DNA from: Mycolicibacterium palauense
Lineage (GTDB): Bacteria; Actinomycetota; Actinomycetes; Mycobacteriales; Mycobacteriaceae
Length of the DNA stretch: 64,000 nt
Direction: 5' to 3'
Assembly (NCBI RefSeq): GCF_002592005.1
Contig: NZ_NVQF01000019.1
Coordinates: 1 to 64,000 of the forward strand
Positions 44,486 to 54,521 of this stretch are shown in pieces. The notes beneath the pieces were generated by a model that worked only from the letters and a program-made list of their open reading frames with translations, made no database searches and was not told where the DNA came from. Both the position numbers and the translations under genes were made by a program. Each line of letters starts with the position of its first letter. Within the stretch, counting starts at the first letter, position 1.

Positions 44486-46231
44486 ATGCTGCTGGCCCTA
44501 CTGCGACAGTACGTGCGGCCGTACCGGCGGCTGGTCGCGGCGGTGATGACGCTGCAGCTGATCAGCACGCTGGCGTCGCTGTACCTGCCGACGGTCAACG
44601 CCACGATCATCGACGACGGCGTCGCCAAGGGCGACACGGCGACCATCGTGCGCCTCGGCGCGGTGATGCTGGCGGTGACCGCCCTGCAGGTGGTGTGCGC
44701 GGTCGGGGCGGTGTACTTCGGCGCCCGCACCGGGACCAGCTTCGGCCGGGATCTGCGCACGGCGATGTTCCACCACGTCACGAGCTTCTCGGCGCACGAG
44801 ACCGCCCGCTTCGGCGCGCCCTCGCTGCTGACCCGCACCACCAACGACGTCCAGCAGATCCAGACGCTGGTGCAGATGACGTTCACGATGCTGGTCACCG
44901 CGCCGATCATGTCCGTGGGCGGCGTGCTGATGGCGATCCACCAGGACGCCGGGCTGTCGTGGCTGTTGCTGGTCAGCGTTCCGGTGCTGGGACTGGCCAA
45001 CTACTGGATCATCAGCCACCTGCTGCCCGTGTTCCGCAACATGCAGCAGCTGATCGACGGCATCAACCGGGTGATGCGCGAGCAGCTCGCGGGGATCCGG
45101 GTGATCCGCGCCTTCGCGCGGGAACCGTTCGAGCGGCAGCGCTTCGCCCGGGCCAACACCGCGCTGTCGGACACCGCCCTGGAGGCCGGCCGCTGGCAGG
45201 CGCTGATGCTGCCGGTGACGACCCTGACGATCAACCTGTCCTCGGTGGCCCTGATCTGGTTCGGCGGGATGCGCATCGACGCCGGGCACATGCAGGTCGG
45301 GTCGCTGATCGCCTTCCTGTCCTATTTCATGCAGATCCTGATGGCGGTCCTGATGGCCACGATGTTCATGGCCATCTGGCCGCGCGCCGCGGCCTGCGCC
45401 GAACGCGTCACCGCGGTGCTCTCGACCACCCCGGCCATCGCCGACCCGGTACACCCGCGGGAGCCCGAGGGCGCCGGCGGCGGCCTCGTCCGCCTGCACG
45501 ACGTCGGCTTCAGCTACCCGGGCGCGGATCGACCCGTGCTGTCGGGGGTCTCGTTCACCGCCGTCCCCGGGACCACCACGGCCGTGGTGGGCAGCACCGG
45601 GTCGGGTAAGTCGACCCTGGTGTCGCTGATCTGCCGGCTCCACGACGTCACCACCGGTTCGGTGCGCATCGACGGTGTCGACGTGCGCGACTACCGCACC
45701 GAACGGCTGTGGTCGACGATCGGGCTGGTGCCCCAGCGCGGGTACCTGTTCTCCGGCACGGTCGCCGACAATCTGCGCTACGGCCGGGCCGAGGCCACCG
45801 AGGAACAGATGTGGGCCGCGCTGCGCGTCGCCGCCGCCGACGACTTCGTCGCCGCCCACCCGGACGGGCTGGCGCGCCGGGTGGCTCAGGGCGGGGCGAA
45901 CTTCTCCGGCGGCCAGCGCCAGCGGCTGGCGATCGCGCGTGCGGTGATCCGCGCACCGGCGATCTATCTGTTCGACGACGCGTTCTCGGCGCTGGACGTG
46001 CACACCGACGCCCTGGTGCGCGAGCGGCTGCGCGACACCGCCGCCGGGGCCACGGTCATCATCGTCGCGCAACGCATCTCCACGGTGATCGAAGCCGACC
46101 ACGTCATCGTCGTCGACGGTGGCCGGGTCGTGGGCGCCGGAACCCACGAGACCCTGTTGCGGACGTGCCCGGCCTATACCGAGTTCGCCGATTCCCAGGC
46201 GCTCGGCGCGGGCGCCGGGGGGCCGTCATGA
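44486..46231 (+). CDS. ABC exporter half-transporter A (Rv1273c-like)
   Basis: A 581-residue half-transporter: six membrane spans (about 15-310) followed by an ATPase domain. Walker A is VGSTGSGKSTLVSL, the signature NFSGGQRQRLAIARA and Walker B IYLFDDAFSALD. The Asp-Asp instead of Asp-Glu in Walker B makes this the degenerate site typical of one half of heterodimeric exporters. The start at 44486 (MLLALLRQYVRPYRR) is preceded by GACAGT 6 nt upstream, suggesting a leaderless mRNA. It is co-transcribed with the next half-transporter, with which it should form a heterodimer. Substrate unknown; the family includes drug and lipid exporters. Confidence 0.9.
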   Translation: MLLALLRQYVRPYRRLVAAVMTLQLISTLASLYLPTVNATIIDDGVAKGDTATIVRLGAVMLAVTALQVVCAVGAVYFGARTGTSFGRDLRTAMFHHVTSFSAHETARFGAPSLLTRTTNDVQQIQTLVQMTFTMLVTAPIMSVGGVLMAIHQDAGLSWLLLVSVPVLGLANYWIISHLLPVFRNMQQLIDGINRVMREQLAGIRVIRAFAREPFERQRFARANTALSDTALEAGRWQALMLPVTTLTINLSSVALIWFGGMRIDAGHMQVGSLIAFLSYFMQILMAVLMATMFMAIWPRAAACAERVTAVLSTTPAIADPVHPREPEGAGGGLVRLHDVGFSYPGADRPVLSGVSFTAVPGTTTAVVGSTGSGKSTLVSLICRLHDVTTGSVRIDGVDVRDYRTERLWSTIGLVPQRGYLFSGTVADNLRYGRAEATEEQMWAALRVAAADDFVAAHPDGLARRVAQGGANFSGGQRQRLAIARAVIRAPAIYLFDDAFSALDVHTDALVRERLRDTAAGATVIIVAQRISTVIEADHVIVVDGGRVVGAGTHETLLRTCPAYTEFADSQALGAGAGGPS

Positions 46232-46265
46232 GTGGGCCGTCATGAGTGGGCCGTCATGAGTGGGC
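46222..46265. repeat. 14-bp x 3 tandem repeat at the exporter gene junction
   Basis: GGGCCGTCATGAGT is repeated exactly, each copy bringing an ATG (46228, 46242, 46256). The first two ATGs open frames that stop after five codons (MSGPS), and only the third is in frame with the downstream gene. The stop of the upstream gene (46229-46231) lies in copy one. Confidence 0.95.
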
Positions 46266-48154
46266 CGATGCGGGGGGCGCTGCGCATGCAGCAGGCCCCC
46301 GCCGACCGGTCGCGGAACTTCTCCGGAACCGTGTCGCGGCTGCTGCGCCGGCTCACCCCGCAACGGGGGCTGACCGTCGCGGTGCTCGTGCTCTCGATGC
46401 TGGGCATCGGCATCGGCGTGGTCGGCCCGCGGATCCTGGGCCACGCCACCGACCTGCTGTTCAACGGGGTGATCGGCCGTCAGCTTCCGGCCGGGCTGAC
46501 CAAACAGCAGGCGATCGAGGCGGCCCGCGCACGCGGCGACACGACCTTCGCCGACCTGATCTCGGGCATGAACGTCGTACCCGGTCAGGGCATCGACTTC
46601 GCGGCGGTGGGCCGCACGCTGCTGCTCGCGCTCGGTTTGTATCTCGTTGCCGCGCTGCTGGTCTGGATTCAGGCCCGGCTGCTCAACGTCGCCGTGCAGC
46701 GCACCATGGTCGCCCTGCGCTCCGACGTCGAGGACAAGGTGCACCGGCTGCCCTTGTCGCACTTCGACTCCCGTCAGCGTGGCGAACTGCTGAGCCGGGT
46801 GACCAACGACGTCGACAACATCCAGACCTCGGTGTCGATGACGATCAGCCAGCTGCTGAGCTCGGTGCTGACCGTGGTCGCCGTCCTGGCGATGATGCTG
46901 ACCATCTCGCCGCTGCTGGCGTTGATCACCGTGGCGACGGTTCCGTTGTCGCTGTGGATCACCCGGACGGTGACCCGCCGTTCGCAGAAGCTGTTCCTGG
47001 CGCAGTGGCGCAACACCGGTCGGCTCAACGCCCACATCGAGGAGACCTACAGCGGTTTCACCATCGTCAAGACGTTCGGGCACCGCGCGGGGGCGCGGGC
47101 CCAGTTCCGCGAGTACAACGACGACGTCTTCCACGCGTCGTTCGGGGCGCAGTTCTTCTCCGGCCTGATCTCGCCGGCGACGATGTTCGTCGGCAACCTC
47201 AGTTACGTCGCCGTCGCGGTCATCGGCGGCCTGCAGGTGGCCACCGGGCAGATCACGTTGGGCAGCATCCAGGCGTTCATCCAGTACGTCCGTCAGTTCA
47301 ACCAGCCGCTGACCCAGGTGGCGGGCATGTACAACACCCTGCAGTCCGGGGTGGCCAGCGCCGAACGCGTCTTCGAGTTCCTCGACGAGACCGAACTCCC
47401 CGCCGAGCGCCCGGAGTCACCGCCGGTGCCGGCCGGACCGCCGCGCGTGGAGTTCCGCCATGTCGACTTCGGCTACCAGCCAGACACGCCGGTGATCGAG
47501 GACCTCTCGCTGGTGGCCGAGCCGGGCGCGACGGTGGCCATCGTCGGCCCGACCGGCGCCGGCAAGACCACGCTGGTCAACCTGCTGATGCGGTTCTACG
47601 ACGTCGACTCCGGGCAGATTCTGCTCGACGGGGTCGACACCTCGGCGGTGGACCGGCGCTGGCTGCGCTCCCAGATCGGGATGGTGCTGCAGGACACCTG
47701 GTTGTTCGGCGCGACCATCGCCGAGAACATCGCCTACGGTCGCCCGGACGCCACCGAGGAACAGGTCGTCGCCGCGGCGCGGGCGGCCTACGTGGACCGG
47801 TTCGTGCAGACGCTGCCGGACGGCTACCAGACCCGCCTCGGCGACGACGGCGGCAACATCAGCGCCGGGGAGAAGCAGCTGATCACCATCGCACGCGCGG
47901 TGCTGGCGCGGCCGCGGCTGCTGATCCTCGACGAGGCGACCAGCTCGGTGGACACCCGCACCGAGTTGTTGATCCAGCAGGCGATGGCCGAGTTGCGCCG
48001 GGACCGAACCAGTTTCATCATCGCCCACCGGCTCTCGACGATCCGCGACGCCGACCTGATCCTGGTGATGGACGCCGGCCGCATCGTCGAGCAGGGCACC
48101 CACGCGCAGCTGGTGGCCCGCCAGGGTGCCTACTGGGCGATGACCCAGGCCTGA
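46256..48154 (+). CDS. ABC exporter half-transporter B (Rv1272c-like)
   Basis: A 632-residue partner half-transporter. The N-terminal about 45 residues are a Gln/Arg-rich leader, then six spans with a long extracytoplasmic loop after the first ([24 protein letters not shown]). The ATPase domain has [29 protein letters not shown] (signature reading SAGE, not SGGQ) and [12 protein letters not shown] with the catalytic Glu. It therefore has a canonical Walker B, complementing the degenerate one of its partner. The start is the third ATG of the 14-bp repeats. Confidence 0.9.
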   Translation: MSGPMRGALRMQQAPADRSRNFSGTVSRLLRRLTPQRGLTVAVLVLSMLGIGIGVVGPRILGHATDLLFNGVIGRQLPAGLTKQQAIEAARARGDTTFADLISGMNVVPGQGIDFAAVGRTLLLALGLYLVAALLVWIQARLLNVAVQRTMVALRSDVEDKVHRLPLSHFDSRQRGELLSRVTNDVDNIQTSVSMTISQLLSSVLTVVAVLAMMLTISPLLALITVATVPLSLWITRTVTRRSQKLFLAQWRNTGRLNAHIEETYSGFTIVKTFGHRAGARAQFREYNDDVFHASFGAQFFSGLISPATMFVGNLSYVAVAVIGGLQVATGQITLGSIQAFIQYVRQFNQPLTQVAGMYNTLQSGVASAERVFEFLDETELPAERPESPPVPAGPPRVEFRHVDFGYQPDTPVIEDLSLVAEPGATVAIVGPTGAGKTTLVNLLMRFYDVDSGQILLDGVDTSAVDRRWLRSQIGMVLQDTWLFGATIAENIAYGRPDATEEQVVAAARAAYVDRFVQTLPDGYQTRLGDDGGNISAGEKQLITIARAVLARPRLLILDEATSSVDTRTELLIQQAMAELRRDRTSFIIAHRLSTIRDADLILVMDAGRIVEQGTHAQLVARQGAYWAMTQA

Positions 48155-48161
48155 CCCCTGC

Positions 48162-48223
48162 GCCGAAACTGCAGATTCTGCCGGGCCGTCTCGGGTTTTG
48201 CGTGCAGGAGTTGCAGTCTCGGC
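48162..48223. terminator. Hairpin between convergent genes
   Basis: GCCGAAACTGCAG (48162-48174) and TTGCAGTCTCGGC (48211-48223) pair at 11 of 13 positions around a 36-nt loop. It lies between the exporter stop and the convergent hypothetical gene, so it may terminate both. Confidence 0.5.
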
Positions 48224-48225
48224 GG

Positions 48226-48780
48226 CTACAGCTCGGGGCCCTGCGCGCGCAGCTGTTCGACCTCGGTCATCGCGGTGCGCAGCCGGGTCAGCCACTCCTC
48301 GGCGTGCTCGCCGACCAGGCGCACCGACCAGGCCAGCGCATCCGAGCGGGACCGCGCCACCCCGGCGTCGACCAGGGTGTCCAGCACGCGCCGCTCGGGC
48401 TGTCTGAGGCGGGTCATCACCGGCACCGCCAGATGCGTGAACAGGACGGGGGCGGCGTCCTCGGCACCGACCCGCACCCCCCAGGAGACCTTGCGCCCGT
48501 AGCGGTCCTCGGCCTCGTCGGCGATCTGCATCCGTTCGGTGCGGGTGTCCTCGCGGAAGCGGGCGATCCGGCCCGAGGCCCGCGCGGGTGTCTCGTCGGC
48601 CGTCTCCTCGTCAGCGACGGAGGGCAGTCGCCCGATCACGGTGATCTCCTCGCGGTCGACGACCACGGTGGGGTCACCGCCGAACCAGTGCTCGGGTAGG
48701 CGCCCGGCGAACCAGTCGGCGGCATTGACCGCCTCGCTGGCGGGATCGGCGACCCGCCCGGAGGTGTGACGACTCTTCAT
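48226..48780 (-). CDS. Conserved hypothetical protein (184 aa)
   Basis: A soluble 184-residue protein that I cannot assign. The N-terminal half contains a strand pair, PTVVVDREEITVIGRLPSV, followed by a charged TARASGRIARFREDTRTERMQIADEAEDRYGRKVSWGV segment. The C-terminal half is helical with LRQPERRVLDTLVDAGVARSRSDALAWSVRLVGEHAEEWLTRLR, which has the length and pattern of a ribbon-helix-helix-like or antitoxin-type helix bundle. There is no Cys and no membrane segment. The ATG at 48780 lies in a local AT-rich stretch (ATGAATTACATAATTACACC on the plus strand), a likely promoter. Confidence 0.7.
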   Translation of the reverse strand: MKSRHTSGRVADPASEAVNAADWFAGRLPEHWFGGDPTVVVDREEITVIGRLPSVADEETADETPARASGRIARFREDTRTERMQIADEAEDRYGRKVSWGVRVGAEDAAPVLFTHLAVPVMTRLRQPERRVLDTLVDAGVARSRSDALAWSVRLVGEHAEEWLTRLRTAMTEVEQLRAQGPEL

Positions 48781-48822
48781 GAATTACATAATTACACCGT
48801 TACACCGCAGCGCACGGGACGT

Positions 48823-49080
48823 TCACCCACGGCGAAACCCCGCCCGGGTCCTCAGCGCTTGAGCAGCAGCGCGGCGCCGCCGCTTCAGCAGCACCGCGGC
48901 GCCGCCGCCGAGCAGCACCGCGATCAGCAGCACCGCGGCCCAGCCCGCACCGAACACCCACCACACCACCCCGAGGGCGACGATCACCGGCGACGCGGCG
49001 AACAACGCCATCCCGGGGTGCGCTTTGACGACCTCGACCGCACTGCGCGCCCGCGCCCGGTCCATCTCCTTGCCCGACAT
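48823..49080 (-). CDS. Small membrane protein (85 aa)
   Basis: An 85-residue protein with a charged N-terminus (MSGKEMDRARARSAVEVVKAHPG) and two hydrophobic segments (about 24-42 and 43-61) separated by GAGW, ending in the basic KRRRRAAAQALRTRAGFRRG. The ATG at 49080 is favoured over the upstream in-frame start at 49125. A 24-bp near-duplication (48863-48911) repeats the small-residue/Arg-rich coding segment near the C-terminus. Function unknown. Confidence 0.6.
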   Translation of the reverse strand: MSGKEMDRARARSAVEVVKAHPGMALFAASPVIVALGVVWWVFGAGWAAVLLIAVLLGGGAAVLLKRRRRAAAQALRTRAGFRRG

Positions 49081-49256
49081 GTGACCAGAATGCCAGTCGC
49101 GGACTACTCGCTGCACCGCCTCCACCGCTGATTCCTGTCCGTCAGCCGCCCGGTGGTGGCGCGGCGGGCTTTGTGGCTCTTCGAATTTGGCCGACCTGGC
49201 CTAGGGTGGGGACGGGCTGGGATCCGCCCCGCCCGGTCCACCGCGAGGAGCACCCA

Positions 49257-50129
49257 GTGACAGGCCAATGGCAGCCCGATCCCGAAGGCCGCTACGACTA
49301 CCGGTGGTGGGACGGGCGCGTCTGGACCGACCAGGTCTCCCACCAGGGCCAGCTGCTGCGGGCCCCGCTCGGCGGCGCGCCCGCCGCGCAACCCGCCGCG
49401 CCGACCGGCCCGCCGTCCCCGCCCGCCCGACCGGCCGCCGCGCCGGTCGCACCGAGCGGGTTCGCCGGCATCACCGGCGACCTCGTCGACGGCCGATTCG
49501 GCGAGAAGAACGCCCAGCCCATCGCCAACCAGAACACCAAGATGCTGCGGGTACGCCTGGGTGAACCCTTCATGGCCCGGCAGGGTTCGATGGTCGCCTA
49601 CCAGGGCGACGTCGATTTCGCCTTCGAGGGCAGCGGCGCCGCCAAGTTCCTCAAGAAGGCGCTGACCGGTGAGGGGTTGCCGCTCATGCGGTGTCAGGGC
49701 CGCGGCGACGTGTTCCTGGCCGAACGCGCCTGCGACGTCCACCTGCTGAACCTGACCGACAGCGGGCTGTCCATCAGCGGAGCGAACCTGCTGGCGTTCT
49801 CGGCGAGCCTGAACTGGAACGTCGAACGGGTCAAGGGCGCCAGCATCGCCACCGGCGGGCTGTTCAACACCACGGTGCGCGGATCCGGGTGGGTGGCGCT
49901 GACCACCGACGGACCGCCGGTTGTGCTCGACGCCGCCGAGGCGCCCACCTTCGCCGACACCCACGCCGTGGTGGCCTGGTCGGCCGACCTGCAGACCGAG
50001 CTGAAGTCGAGCTTCAAGGCCGGGGCGCTGATCGGCCGCGGGTCCGGCGAGGCCCTGCAGGTGGCCTTCCGGGGCAACGGCTTCGTCATCGTGCAGCCCT
50101 CCGAGGGCACGCCCCACCCGCCGCAGTGA
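49257..50129 (+). CDS. AIM24-family protein with N-terminal DUF2510
   Basis: A 290-residue protein starting at a GTG with CGAGGAG upstream. Residues 3-30 (QWQPDPEGRYDYRWWDGRVWTDQVS) are the DUF2510 motif common in mycobacterial membrane-associated proteins. A Pro/Ala linker (about 45-65) follows, then the AIM24/TIGR00266-like domain (about 70-285), which contains GEPFMARQGSMVAYQGDVDF, GRGDVFLAERACDVHLL and GTGGLFNTTVRGSGWVAL-type strands. AIM24 proteins are beta-sandwich proteins of unclear role, some in stress or membrane functions. It is monocistronic, tail-to-tail with the cyclase gene. Confidence 0.82.
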   Translation: MTGQWQPDPEGRYDYRWWDGRVWTDQVSHQGQLLRAPLGGAPAAQPAAPTGPPSPPARPAAAPVAPSGFAGITGDLVDGRFGEKNAQPIANQNTKMLRVRLGEPFMARQGSMVAYQGDVDFAFEGSGAAKFLKKALTGEGLPLMRCQGRGDVFLAERACDVHLLNLTDSGLSISGANLLAFSASLNWNVERVKGASIATGGLFNTTVRGSGWVALTTDGPPVVLDAAEAPTFADTHAVVAWSADLQTELKSSFKAGALIGRGSGEALQVAFRGNGFVIVQPSEGTPHPPQ

Positions 50130-50146
50130 TCACCTGGCGCGGGCGT

Positions 50147-51265
50147 TCAGTCGCCCTCGCGCCGGGCCCGGAACAGTTTGGTCTCCCCCGGCACCCCCTT
50201 GAGATGCCGGGCGCCGGCGAAGGACCACCGGAAACCCTCGACCTCACCGATCTCCTCGCGCGCGGACTCGGCCAGTAGCAGCGAGCCCGGCCGCGCGATG
50301 CCGGTCACGCGGCTGGCCTGGTTGACCGGACTGCCGAACCAGTCGCCGGCACGGCTGACCGCCTCGCCGAAGGCCATCCCGGCCCGCACCCCGGGCAGGC
50401 TCTCGTCGGCCGAGGTCGCCTCCACCAGATCCAGCATGGCCTCGAGCAACGGCACCGGATCGGCAGACACCAGCATCACCGCGTCCCCGATCGTCTTGAC
50501 CAGGCGCACCGGGGGTTTGGCGACGTCCCGGGCCAGCTCGGCGAGGTGGGTCGCCAGCCGCTCGAGCTCCTCGGGTTGGGTCTGTTCGCCGAGCCGGGTG
50601 AACCCGACGAGGTCGGCGAAACCGACGGCGATGCGCCGGGCCCCGGGCATGGGCACTCCCTCGGCCCGCTCGGTGGCGTTGACCGCCTCGGTCTCCATCG
50701 CGTGCCGAAGTTGCAGGAACAGCAGATCCTCGACCATCGGCCCGACCAGTGGTGCGGCCTCGGCGACCAGCTGCCGGGTGTCGCGGGCGATGTCGAGTTC
50801 GGTTGCGCCCGGCCGCAGCACGGTGGCCAGCGCCGCGTACCGCATGGTCTCGGCGGCCCGCGACAGGCCGTCGGCCAGCGATCGGGTGACCTGCAGCAGG
50901 TGTTCGGCGTCGAAGCCGAGCGAGACGAACCGGGCGATGTGGCCGAGCGCCTCCCCGTCGGCCCGCAGATAGGCGGCGCTGTCCGGATCGTCGACGGCCG
51001 GAAGCCCCATCGCCCGCTGCAGCCGCTGCACCAGCTCCAGATCCATCCCGGTCTTCGCGGCGATGTCGCGGGTGGACACGTAGGTGCCGTCGTCGCCGAT
51101 GAGCCGGCGCGCGGCCAGCAGCATCGGTGAGAACGACGCGCGGATCTGCTCGACGGCAACGCCGCGTTCCACCAGCCACCCGATGAGCTCGGAACGCTCG
51201 GCACGGGCCGACCCCTCCAGCCCCTCCAGCAGTCCGGTCGCCTCGATCTCTGGGTCGGCCATCAC
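50147..51265 (-). CDS. Class III adenylyl cyclase with autoinhibitory N-terminus (Rv1264-like)
   Basis: A 372-residue protein. The N-terminal about 190 residues ([30 protein letters not shown] and following) resemble the regulatory domain of the pH-sensing cyclase Rv1264; the C-terminal about 170 form the cyclase catalytic domain. Metal-binding Asp residues are in [10 protein letters not shown] and [19 protein letters not shown] supplies the adenine-specifying Lys. [14 protein letters not shown] carries the transition-state Asn and Arg. It makes cAMP. The GTG start at 51265 (next codon ATG) is preceded after 6 nt by TACGTT. Its promoter lies inside the end of the upstream GAF gene. Confidence 0.93.
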   Translation of the reverse strand: MMADPEIEATGLLEGLEGSARAERSELIGWLVERGVAVEQIRASFSPMLLAARRLIGDDGTYVSTRDIAAKTGMDLELVQRLQRAMGLPAVDDPDSAAYLRADGEALGHIARFVSLGFDAEHLLQVTRSLADGLSRAAETMRYAALATVLRPGATELDIARDTRQLVAEAAPLVGPMVEDLLFLQLRHAMETEAVNATERAEGVPMPGARRIAVGFADLVGFTRLGEQTQPEELERLATHLAELARDVAKPPVRLVKTIGDAVMLVSADPVPLLEAMLDLVEATSADESLPGVRAGMAFGEAVSRAGDWFGSPVNQASRVTGIARPGSLLLAESAREEIGEVEGFRWSFAGARHLKGVPGETKLFRARREGD

Positions 51266-51269
51266 CCGC

Positions 51270-52553
51270 TCAACGTAGCGTGCGCAACGCGCGCACGGCG
51301 GGCGCGGTGGACGCCGACAGCAGCGTCGCAGGGTCGGCGGGGCCGCGGAGTTCGACCACCGTGCCGTCCGGGAACCGGTAGGGCCGACCGGTGACCAGCC
51401 CCGGCAGCTGCTTGCGCAACCGGGACATCTCGGCGCGCACCGTCACCACGCGCGAGCTGTCCCCGTAGAGGTCGGCGGCCAGCTCCGGCGCCGAACGTCC
51501 CGCCCGGAAGGTGGCCAGGACCAGCAGGATCTCCGCATGCCGCAGGGTGATGTCGTGGCTCCAGCTGCCGACCTGCCCGTGCATCCGCAGCGACGCCGAG
51601 GCCGGGTCGCTGAGATCCAGCACCACCCGGGCCACCGCGGGGACATCGTCGTCGCCGGCGGCCGGACGCACCAACCACCCGCCCGGGAGCAGCTCGACCT
51701 CGCACAACCCCAGGGCGGGTATCCAACTGCGGCCGGGCGCGACGTCCTCGGGCAACAGGATGCGGTTGTGCAGCGGCAGCGAGTCCACCGCCGCCACCCA
51801 CCCGTCGCTGTCGACCGCCAGGGCGGGACGCCCGATCCGGGCGAGGATCGGGGCCGCCACGGTGCGCAGGCGGTTCAGGGTGCGGTCGTGTTGTTCACGC
51901 AGATGCGACTCGGCCAGCCGGGCCACCGCGTCGACGAGTGCCACGGTGGTCGGGTGCACGGTGGGCGCGGGCCCGGAGACGTCGACGACGCCGATCACCT
52001 GCCCGGTACGTGGGTCCTTGATCGGCGCGCCGGCGCAGGTCCAGGAGTGGTGGCTGCGCAGAAAGTGCTCGGCGGAGAAGACCTGCACCGCGCGGTTGGA
52101 CACCAGCGCGGTACCGATGGCGTTGGTGCCCACCGCGCCCTCGCCCCAGTGCGCGCCCTCCACGAACCCCAGCCGGTCGGCGTTGGCCAGCACCGCCGGC
52201 GACCCCGAGCGCCACAGCACCCGGCCCCGCGCGTCCGCGACGACCAGGATGTTGTCGCCCTCGGCGACCAGGGACTCCAGCCCGCGGGACACCTCGTCGA
52301 GCACGTCGACCAATCCGGAGGCGCGGCGCAGCATGTCGACCGCGGCGGTCTCGACCACCGGGGGTGCGTGCGTGTCGGGATCGATGCCGCTGGCCATCAG
52401 GCGCTGCCAGGAGTCGCCGATCACCGTGCGTGGGCGCGCCGGGGCCCGGTGCCCGGCCATCGTCGCGTCGTAGACCGCCGACATCAGCCGCGCATAGCTG
52501 CGCGGATCCTCTCCGACGGCGACCGCCGGTTCAGGCACCACCGAACCTCGCAT
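51270..52553 (-). CDS. GAF-domain transcriptional regulator (AcoR N-terminus-like, no AAA+ domain)
   Basis: A 427-residue regulator. Residues about 35-230 resemble the sensor part of AcoR-type activators: [30 protein letters not shown], a GAF domain with [44 protein letters not shown] and the block [11 protein letters not shown]. No sigma-54 AAA+ domain follows. Instead the C-terminus (about 345-410) looks like a winged-helix DNA-binding region: [46 protein letters not shown]. It is encoded beside butanediol/alcohol dehydrogenase genes on the same strand and is their likely regulator. A CRP-like site precedes it. GTG at 52556 is an alternative start. Confidence 0.82.
   Translation of the reverse strand: MRGSVVPEPAVAVGEDPRSYARLMSAVYDATMAGHRAPARPRTVIGDSWQRLMASGIDPDTHAPPVVETAAVDMLRRASGLVDVLDEVSRGLESLVAEGDNILVVADARGRVLWRSGSPAVLANADRLGFVEGAHWGEGAVGTNAIGTALVSNRAVQVFSAEHFLRSHHSWTCAGAPIKDPRTGQVIGVVDVSGPAPTVHPTTVALVDAVARLAESHLREQHDRTLNRLRTVAAPILARIGRPALAVDSDGWVAAVDSLPLHNRILLPEDVAPGRSWIPALGLCEVELLPGGWLVRPAAGDDDVPAVARVVLDLSDPASASLRMHGQVGSWSHDITLRHAEILLVLATFRAGRSAPELAADLYGDSSRVVTVRAEMSRLRKQLPGLVTGRPYRFPDGTVVELRGPADPATLLSASTAPAVRALRTLR
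51272..51277 (-). promoter_or_regulatory. Leaderless-type -10 box of the adenylyl cyclase gene
   Basis: On the minus strand TACGTT (TANNNT) lies 6 nt before the GTG at 51265. It overlaps the stop codon of the GAF-regulator gene, so the cyclase can be transcribed separately. Confidence 0.45.
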
Positions 52554-52563
52554 CACCGCCGAT

Positions 52564-52579
52564 TGTGCTCCGGATCACA
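52564..52579. promoter_or_regulatory. CRP-like site upstream of the GAF regulator gene
   Basis: TGTGCTCCGGATCACA matches the mycobacterial CRP consensus TGTGA-N6-TCACA with one mismatch. It lies about 10 bp upstream of the start codon, overlapping the expected promoter (CACAAT on the minus strand), which would suit repression. Confidence 0.5.
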
Positions 52580-52624
52580 CCGGCTGCCAAGTCCGCCCCA
52601 TCCTCCCGGCCAGGTGCACCGCCA

Positions 52625-53422
52625 TCAGCGGTACACCAGCCCGCCGTCGATCAGGCCGGCCTGCCCGGTCATGTACGCCGCGTCGGGCCCGGCCAGATAG
52701 GACACGAAACCCGCCACGTCGTCGGGCGTCTCGGCGCGCCCCAGGGCGATTCCGCCGACGAACTTCTCGTAGGTCTCACCCTCGGCGGCCCCGGTCAGTT
52801 CGGCGAACCGCTTGTCGATCTCGACCCACATGTCGGTGCCGACCACCCCCGGGCAGTACGCGTTGACGGTGACGCCGTCGGCCGCATGCTCCTTGGCCGC
52901 GGCCTGGGTCAGCGCCCGCACCGCGAACTTGCTGGCGCTGTACACGCCGAGCATGGCGAAGCCGTCATGACCGGCGATGGACGAGGCGTTGATGATCCGG
53001 CTGATCTTCCCGCTCCGGTTGTTGCCGAGTTCGGCGAACTTCGCCACGGCCGCCTGGATACCCCACAACACCCCGTCGACGTTGATCGACCAGACCCGCC
53101 GGATCTCGGCCGGGGTGACGTCGGCGATGGGGCCGACCAGCGCGACCCCGGCGTTGTTGACCATGATGTCGAACCCGTCCAGCGCGGCCGCGGCGTGATC
53201 CACGGCGGCGAACACCTGCTCGCGCTCGCTCACGTCGGCGACGAACGTCGTTGCCTTGCTGCCGATCTCGGCCACCTCGTCGGCGACTGCGTTGACCGGT
53301 TCGGCGTCGACGTCCACGAGCGCCACGTCGGCGCCGTCGCGGGCCAGGCGCAGGGCGATCCCCCGGCCGATGCCGCGCCCCGCGCCGGTGACCAACGCGA
53401 CCTTGCCGTGCAGTGAACTCAT
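52625..53422 (-). CDS. Short-chain dehydrogenase/reductase, acetoin/2,3-butanediol type
   Basis: A 265-residue SDR. The cofactor motif is VTGAGRGIGRGIALRLA (about 11-27), with Asp in ALVDVD favouring NAD(H). NNAGVA, the catalytic Ser in NASSIAGHDG, and the Y-x-x-x-K dyad in YSASKFAVRAL are all present. The sequence and the neighbouring zinc alcohol dehydrogenase are typical of acetoin reductase/meso-2,3-butanediol dehydrogenase pairs, but SDR substrates are hard to assign. It lies 39 bp downstream of the alcohol dehydrogenase gene on the same strand. Confidence 0.82.
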   Translation of the reverse strand: MSSLHGKVALVTGAGRGIGRGIALRLARDGADVALVDVDAEPVNAVADEVAEIGSKATTFVADVSEREQVFAAVDHAAAALDGFDIMVNNAGVALVGPIADVTPAEIRRVWSINVDGVLWGIQAAVAKFAELGNNRSGKISRIINASSIAGHDGFAMLGVYSASKFAVRALTQAAAKEHAADGVTVNAYCPGVVGTDMWVEIDKRFAELTGAAEGETYEKFVGGIALGRAETPDDVAGFVSYLAGPDAAYMTGQAGLIDGGLVYR

Positions 53423-53461
53423 CTGCGATCTCCTCTCGGTGTCTCCGCCATGCCTGTCTCC

Positions 53462-54508
53462 CTAGACGGCCGGATCGACCAGGACCTTCATCTTGGTGCC
53501 CGCGTGCAGCTCCTCGAACCCCTCGTCGATGACGTCCTCGATCGGGATCCGGGTGACCCAGCCGGTGGTGTCGTAGGCGCCCCGGGCCATCAGCGCGATG
53601 ACCGCCTCGAAGTCGGCGCCGGTGTAGCACAGCGAGCCCTGGATCCGGGATTCGTTCATCACCAAATTGAGCAGCGGTGTCTCCAGGGGCTTCTCGTAGA
53701 TGGCCACGCTGACCATCGGTTTGCGCGACCCGACACACGCCAGCGCGGTGGACACCGCGGGGGCCACCCCCGCCGCGTCGAACACGGCGTCGGCGCCGTC
53801 GCCGCGGGTGTGGTCGGCGATGAAGGCGGGCACGTCGAGAGCCGCCGGGTCCAGGGTGCGCGCACCCAGCGCCTCGATGGCGGCGCGCCGGGTGGGCGAG
53901 GGCTCCACGACGAGCACGTCGTCGAGTCCCTTGCCGCGCAGCGCGAACCACAGGCCGATGCCGATCGGGCCGGCGCCGAACACCATGGCGGTGTCGCCGG
54001 CGGCGACGTCGCCGAGGGTGGCCGCGTGGTAGGCCACCGACATCGGCTCGACCAGGGCGCCCAGTTCCAGCGAGACGCCGTCGGGCAGGCGGTGCAGCAT
54101 GTCGGTGGGCACGATGGTGAACTCGGCCATTCCCCCGTCGGACATCAGCCCGTGGAAGGCGATCTGCTGGCACACGTTATAGTTGCCCGCGCGACACGGC
54201 GCGCAGTGGCCGCACTTGTAGACGGGTTCTACGGCGACCCGGTCGCCCTCCTGCCAGTCGGTGACGCCCCCGCCGACGGCCACCACCGTGCCGGAGAACT
54301 CGTGGCCGATGGTCAGCGGCAGCTGCTGGTGGGTCAGCGGATGCGGCTCGGTCGGCACGAAGATCGGTCCGGCGTAGTACTCGTGCAGGTCGGTGCCGCA
54401 GATGCCGTTGAGTCCCACCTTCAGCTTGACCGTGCCCGGCCGGGGATCCGGTTCGGCGACGTCGTCGACTTCGATCTTGTTCGGCCCGTAGTACACAGCT
54501 GCTCTCAT
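53462..54508 (-). CDS. Zinc-dependent alcohol dehydrogenase, 2,3-butanediol dehydrogenase-like
   Basis: A 348-residue MDR-family dehydrogenase. Catalytic zinc motifs are GICGTDLHEYY and IGHEFSGTVVAVG; the structural zinc lobe is CGHCAPCRAGNYNVC (three C-x-x-C-type spacings with a fourth Cys). The coenzyme motif is VFGAGPIGIGLWFALRGKG. The sequence MRAAVYYGPNKIEVDDV and the EPHPLTHQQLPLTIGHEFSG region are characteristic of (R,R)-butanediol dehydrogenase. It is divergent from the flavin monooxygenase gene across a palindrome-rich promoter region. Confidence 0.87.
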   Translation of the reverse strand: MRAAVYYGPNKIEVDDVAEPDPRPGTVKLKVGLNGICGTDLHEYYAGPIFVPTEPHPLTHQQLPLTIGHEFSGTVVAVGGGVTDWQEGDRVAVEPVYKCGHCAPCRAGNYNVCQQIAFHGLMSDGGMAEFTIVPTDMLHRLPDGVSLELGALVEPMSVAYHAATLGDVAAGDTAMVFGAGPIGIGLWFALRGKGLDDVLVVEPSPTRRAAIEALGARTLDPAALDVPAFIADHTRGDGADAVFDAAGVAPAVSTALACVGSRKPMVSVAIYEKPLETPLLNLVMNESRIQGSLCYTGADFEAVIALMARGAYDTTGWVTRIPIEDVIDEGFEELHAGTKMKVLVDPAV

Positions 54509-54521
54509 GCGCCCAGTTCTA

